Origin: a virus | DNA: 64,000 bases | Virus record (IMG/VR): IMGVR_UViG_3300027834_000005 | Location: 283,233 to 347,232 of that record | Strand: one strand, 5' to 3' | Shown here: in pieces, positions 60,715-64,000 of the stretch | How positions within the stretch are numbered: the stretch's first letter is position 1 | Layout of the letters: each line of letters begins with the position of its first letter | Notes under the pieces: generated by a model | Told to the model about the DNA's origin: nothing | The model's database searches: none | The model's input: the letters and a program-made list of their open reading frames with translations, nothing else | Position numbers and translations under genes: made by a program

Positions 60715-61158
60715 ATGGGAATAGCATTTAACGGACAGGACGCACTTGTTGCGTCCAACGGACAAAAGATAACAGGAGCTGCGTTTAACGGTGCGAAAGT
60801 GTACCCTCCTATTTTATCTTCCATAACACTTGTTGCCGAAGTTATACAATTTGGTGGTGAAACAGGTTTTAGACCAGTACCTTCTGGGTTCATTGGATCT
60901 GTGACACCATCTAATGTTGGAAGTAGACAGCTTACGTGGTTCACGACGTCTACGGTTAGTAACACTATGTCTATACAGATGAGTGGTTCTTATAATGGCG
61001 GGTGGAATTCAGTTGCTATTGCTGGGTCTGGATTTAACCAAACCTTTAATAGAACTAGCTTATCATTTGGAACCAGTGGTGGTGTTTCTTCATGGCACGG
61101 TTCATCGATAAGCTCGTTCTTTGTTGATGGCCAGACTTACTCTCTGACATTCACCTAA
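60715..61158 (+). CDS. Fibre-tip or fibre-associated protein (147 aa)
   Basis: ATG 60715 starts 1 nt after the fibre stop. The N-terminus (FNGQDALVASNGQKITGAAFNG) and Ser/Gly/Thr-rich body suggest a small beta protein that could cap or assist the preceding fibre. A longer frame upstream is the out-of-phase shadow of the collagen region. Function inferred from position. Confidence 0.65.
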   Translation: MGIAFNGQDALVASNGQKITGAAFNGAKVYPPILSSITLVAEVIQFGGETGFRPVPSGFIGSVTPSNVGSRQLTWFTTSTVSNTMSIQMSGSYNGGWNSVAIAGSGFNQTFNRTSLSFGTSGGVSSWHGSSISSFFVDGQTYSLTFT

Positions 61159-61530
61159 TTATTCAGACTCTTCGTCTTTATGACCCAAGGGGCTTAACGT
61201 CCCTTCAATATTATCATCTCTCAACATATCAAGATTAATAAAACGTTCGGCGAACTGAGGGTATTCTACTTTCAGGTAATCGACTACGTGTGGGCGAACA
61301 TCACATAGGTGATCGTCTCTATTCAATGATTTCAACAGAGTCTTCAAGTTAGGCGTATCAAAAATAGGCAATATGTATGCCTGTGCCTCTTCTGGGGTTA
61401 GTGGGTGTTTCATAATCTTCTTGAATTTCACTAAACCGTCATTATCCGGTAATTTTACCAGATCATCATTTGTAATATCGTTAATATCCACGGTACTGTC
61501 CTCTGTTATACTGTATTTATCACATATCAT
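61159..61530 (-). CDS. Minus-strand hypothetical protein (123 aa)
   Basis: Acidic, soluble protein (MICDKYSITEDSTVDINDITNDDLV...) with a helical middle (KFKKIMKHPLTPEEAQAYI). It runs against the fibre operon and ends 1 nt from the + strand stop. A minus-strand promoter (TTTACA, 18 nt, TACAAT) ends 16 nt before the ATG. Not recognised. Confidence 0.6.
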   Translation of the reverse strand: MICDKYSITEDSTVDINDITNDDLVKLPDNDGLVKFKKIMKHPLTPEEAQAYILPIFDTPNLKTLLKSLNRDDHLCDVRPHVVDYLKVEYPQFAERFINLDMLRDDNIEGTLSPLGHKDEESE

Positions 61531-61546
61531 GCCACTAATTACGCTT

Positions 61547-61591
61547 ATTGTAAACAAACCATTTTACAAATGTAAACTCTTGTGGTATAAT
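61547..61591. promoter_or_regulatory. Overlapping divergent promoters with TGTAAAC repeats
   Basis: Plus strand: TTTACA (61563-61568), 17 nt, TATAAT (61586-61591), for dsbA. Minus strand: TTTACA (61571-61576), 18 nt, TACAAT (61547-61552), for the gene at 61530. TGTAAAC occurs at 61549-61555 and 61571-61577, 22 bp apart, with an inverted TTTACA between them. Confidence 0.65.
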
Positions 61592-61618
61592 AGCCCCTCA
61601 AGTCAAGGAGGACATAAT

Positions 61619-61885
61619 ATGTCAGACGAAAATGTACAACACTACTCAGATAACGACGTTCAACGCTTAACCGATGTGATCAACGAGGGTGTTCAGTTGA
61701 AGCACGAAATTGACACGCTTCAAGGTGGCTTAAAAGACACCGTTAAGGCAATCGCCGAAGAAGTAAACGTGAAGCCAGCACAGCTTAACAAAGCTATCAA
61801 CATCATCTACAAAAACTCTCTTTCTGAAGAGCAGCATAAGTTTGATGAAGTATTAGAAATTATCCAAGCCGTAGGCAAGGGTTAA
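61619..61885 (+). CDS. dsbA: DsbA-like double-stranded DNA-binding protein
   Basis: 88 residues with LKHEIDTLQGGLKDTVKAIAEEVNVKPAQLNKAINIIYKNSL, matching the T4-like DsbA family. T4 DsbA binds dsDNA and aids late transcription. AAGGAGG precedes ATG 61619; an in-frame ATG at 61373 runs through the minus-strand gene and is rejected. Transcribed from its own early-type promoter and followed by the polymerase gene, 75 nt away. Confidence 0.85.
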   Translation: MSDENVQHYSDNDVQRLTDVINEGVQLKHEIDTLQGGLKDTVKAIAEEVNVKPAQLNKAINIIYKNSLSEEQHKFDEVLEIIQAVGKG

Positions 61886-61912
61886 TTATAGCTATTATAT
61901 ACCATATGCTAA

Positions 61913-61934
61913 CTGCAGTCAAGGATGGCTGCAG
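61913..61934 (+). promoter_or_regulatory. Hairpin upstream of the polymerase ribosome site
   Basis: CTGCAG (61913-61918), 10-nt loop, CTGCAG (61929-61934), 16 nt before the GGAG ribosome site. In T4 and RB69 gp43 represses its own translation by binding a hairpin at the ribosome site, so a similar operator is possible (inference). Confidence 0.45.
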
Positions 61935-61960
61935 AAAATACGTGAGTAAAGGAGAGACTC

Positions 61961-64000
61961 TTGTACGTAGATATTTTATTTGAACCACGCAACGAAGTCA
62001 TACGTGTGGTTGAAAGAGACCCTCAAGGTAATCGAGTACATAAGGAATATGCACCTGACTACCACTTTTTCCTAAATGACAGCCACGGGACCTATAAATC
62101 AATTTATGGTGACCCTGTGAAAATGGTGAAGCCTAGAACTTTTTCTGATCTTAGAAAGATGAAGTCAAAGTACTACAGCGCTACCACTTGGGAATCAGAT
62201 ATTAAGCAAGACACTCGTTGTCTTGAAAGTAACTATAAGGGAATGGAATCTCCCAAATTACACACGGCATTTTTCGATATTGAGACCGACTTTGATTCGG
62301 TCAATGGATACTCTGCTCCTAGGGACGCAGACAACGCTATTATATCGATAGCAGTATATTTACAATGGTTAGACCAAATGGTATGTGTAGCTGTGCCTCC
62401 TTCTACTATGACGTGGGAAGAGGCATTAGAAATCTCTAGTGAAGTTCCAGATACTATCTTAGTGTCAACGGAAGAAGAAATGCTTGAGATGTTCTTGACA
62501 TTGATTGAAGACGCCGACGTCTTGTCTGGGTGGAACTCAGATTTCTACGATATTCCATACACCACCAACCGTATAATAAAGAAGTTGGGGAAGCTCCATG
62601 CTAGGCGCTTATGTTTATGGGATAGAATGCCTGAAAGCAGAATGGTAGAAAGATTCGGTAAAGAAGAGCAAACGTATGATTTGGTGGGCAGAGTCCATCT
62701 CGATTACCTTAAGCTTTATAAGAACTTCAACTATGAAGAGAAGAGCAGCTATAAGTTGAACTCTGTTGCGGAAGATGAACTCGATGAGCAGAAAGTAGAC
62801 TACGACGGTACGCTTGATCACTTGTACAACCATGATTTCAAGTTATTCTTGGAATACAACATACAAGATACCAAGTTACTGGATGACTTAGATAAAAAGC
62901 TCCAGTTCATAGACTTAGCTAGCGACATGGCACATGATAACTGCATCAAGATTCCAGCAATCTTAGGCGCGGTAGGAATGACCGAACAAGCAGTAGTTAT
63001 GGAAGCCCATGATATGGGTTACGTAGTGCCTGATAAGGACATCCCTCAAGATGACCACATCAAGTATAAAGCTGCTGGTGGTTGGGTGTCACATCCTAAG
63101 ATAGGGTTACATGATTGGGTAGGTTCAACGGATTTGAACTCACTATATCCATCTGTTATCCGTGCTTTGAATATGAGTAACGAGACCATCATAGGTCAAA
63201 TAAGAACACATGAGACGCTTGGTCAAATAAGCGATTTCATAGAATCATTTACTTCTGAGTCTAAGAAGAAATCAGCTTTTGCTGAATGGTGGAATGACAG
63301 ATTTAATACACTAGAAATGGAACACTTTTTTGAGGATAACAACGAACATAAGTTATATCTTGACATGGAGGATGGTAACACATTCGAATTGACTGGATCT
63401 GAGCTTAGACAGTTGGTGTTTGATAATCAGAATAATTGGTGTATATCTGCTAACGGAACCATCTTCAGAACAGACAAGCGTGGAGTCATCCCTGCCCTCT
63501 TAACGAGATGGTATGAGGAGCGTAAGGTTCTTAAGAAGAAAATGAACATGTACGGTCAGTTAGAGATTAATGAGAAGAATGAGTACCCGATACGCATTGC
63601 TGAAGGTCTCTTTACTGCCGAAGATGTGGATTATAGTTCTTATGTCATGAATGATGCTTATGACTTAGACAAGTGTTTCAATACAAGTACCCTTCAGGGC
63701 TTCATAAAGGCCGGTAACAGGGACGAAGTTGTTAGATACATGAACTTGCATAGGTTAGAAGTAAAAGACGGTGTAGTGGTCCACAGCGACCCTATAGAGC
63801 TTGAGTACGTCGGTAAATATTGGGATAAAAAGCAGCTTGTTAAAAAGATCTTGCTTAACTCCTTGTATGGTGGACTATTATCCAAGGCTCATAGGTTCTT
63901 CGATCAACGTCTAGGACAAAGTACTACGCTGACAGGTCGCTGTATCACTAAGCACATGACAGCTAAGACTAATGAGATTTTGACAGGCGAGTATGATCAT
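61961..64000 (+). CDS. 43: DNA polymerase, family B (gp43-like), 5' part
   Basis: Replicative polymerase with proofreading exonuclease; 680 residues are visible and the frame runs off the window. Exo I is FFDIETD (D106), Exo II is SGWNSDFYDIPY, Exo III is YNIQDTKLL, Pol motif A is TDLNSLYPSVIRA (D391) and Pol motif B is KILLNSLYGG near the end. The catalytic motif C lies outside. The start must be TTG 61961: an in-frame TGA lies at 61943-61945, no ATG or GTG intervenes, and GGAG sits 7 nt upstream. The N-terminal sequence (YVDILFEPRNEVIRVVERD) fits the usual gp43 start. A weak start codon and an upstream hairpin suggest low or regulated translation. Confidence 0.95.
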   Translation, partial: MYVDILFEPRNEVIRVVERDPQGNRVHKEYAPDYHFFLNDSHGTYKSIYGDPVKMVKPRTFSDLRKMKSKYYSATTWESDIKQDTRCLESNYKGMESPKLHTAFFDIETDFDSVNGYSAPRDADNAIISIAVYLQWLDQMVCVAVPPSTMTWEEALEISSEVPDTILVSTEEEMLEMFLTLIEDADVLSGWNSDFYDIPYTTNRIIKKLGKLHARRLCLWDRMPESRMVERFGKEEQTYDLVGRVHLDYLKLYKNFNYEEKSSYKLNSVAEDELDEQKVDYDGTLDHLYNHDFKLFLEYNIQDTKLLDDLDKKLQFIDLASDMAHDNCIKIPAILGAVGMTEQAVVMEAHDMGYVVPDKDIPQDDHIKYKAAGGWVSHPKIGLHDWVGSTDLNSLYPSVIRALNMSNETIIGQIRTHETLGQISDFIESFTSESKKKSAFAEWWNDRFNTLEMEHFFEDNNEHKLYLDMEDGNTFELTGSELRQLVFDNQNNWCISANGTIFRTDKRGVIPALLTRWYEERKVLKKKMNMYGQLEINEKNEYPIRIAEGLFTAEDVDYSSYVMNDAYDLDKCFNTSTLQGFIKAGNRDEVVRYMNLHRLEVKDGVVVHSDPIELEYVGKYWDKKQLVKKILLNSLYGGLLSKAHRFFDQRLGQSTTLTGRCITKHMTAKTNEILTGEYDH

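Noticed and set aside
1-64000. tRNA genes, integrase, transposase or attachment sites
   Set aside because: Scanning the gaps by eye showed no cloverleaf-like sequence, no CCA-ended element and no recombinase motif. All gaps are shorter than about 210 nt, and a covariance-model search was not possible here.

Overview
The window is part of the genome of a large, strictly lytic T4-like myovirus. The supporting signatures are a family-B DNA polymerase (gp43-like), a gp44-type clamp loader, a DsbA-like late transcription accessory protein, PhoH, class I ribonucleotide reductase, a PAAR spike tip, very large tail-fibre genes, and late promoters of the T4 type (TATAAATA or GATAAATA). The bases are AT-rich. 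Genes are packed head to tail with many ATGA or TAATG stop/start overlaps. All but three genes lie on the + strand. Several intergenic gaps carry sigma70-type early promoters (TTGACN, 17 nt, TATAAT-like), so the host is probably a Gram-negative proteobacterium. Its identity cannot be fixed from this window. No tRNA, insertion sequence, integrase or CRISPR array was seen, and no gene-free stretch exceeds about 210 bases.

Layout. 1-900 is the 3' end of a virion protein. 900-4240 holds nrdB and nrdA. 4291-5743 holds an Sm-like small protein, the PAAR spike tip and a presumed baseplate protein. 5777-15338 is a metabolic and takeover block: two metallophosphatases, a SleB-type cell-wall hydrolase, thymidylate synthase, ClpX, ribosomal protein bS21, ClpS, a GcrA-like zinc protein, dihydrofolate reductase, a SLOG-fold protein and many small unknowns. 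15342-24497 is an early region with about seven separate promoters. It holds a TPM-like membrane protein, a LemA-like protein, a degenerate DnaQ-type exonuclease, ClpP, MazG and many small genes. 24505-28847 is a replication and chaperone block: a DnaE-palm fragment, GroES, a second GroES-like protein, the gp44 clamp loader and a HAD-type phosphatase. phoH lies on the minus strand at 28844-29593. 29805-52628 is a 23-kb adsorption module of fibre and adhesin genes. It includes a DUF285-repeat adhesin, three tandem paralogues, two fibres sharing one N-terminal anchor, a DUF4915-like propeller and a zinc carboxypeptidase fused to Kelch repeats. 52647-56388 holds holin-like and spanin-like proteins, DnaJ and ClpA. 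56502-61158 holds further fibre genes, including a 1263-residue protein with collagen-like blocks. 61159-64000 holds a minus-strand unknown, dsbA and the 5' two-thirds of the DNA polymerase gene.

How it fits together. NrdAB, ThyA, DHFR and MazG form a dNTP supply and clean-up set. gp43, gp44 and DsbA belong to replication and late transcription. The most unusual theme is protein quality control: the phage encodes ClpX, ClpA, the adaptor ClpS and the peptidase ClpP, together with DnaJ, a GroES and a second GroES-like protein. ClpA keeps the ClpP-docking IGF tripeptide. ClpX has a changed docking tripeptide (MGL) and has lost the RKH substrate loop, and ClpP has an enlarged segment between its catalytic His and Asp. 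This suggests a self-contained, re-tuned phage Clp machine.
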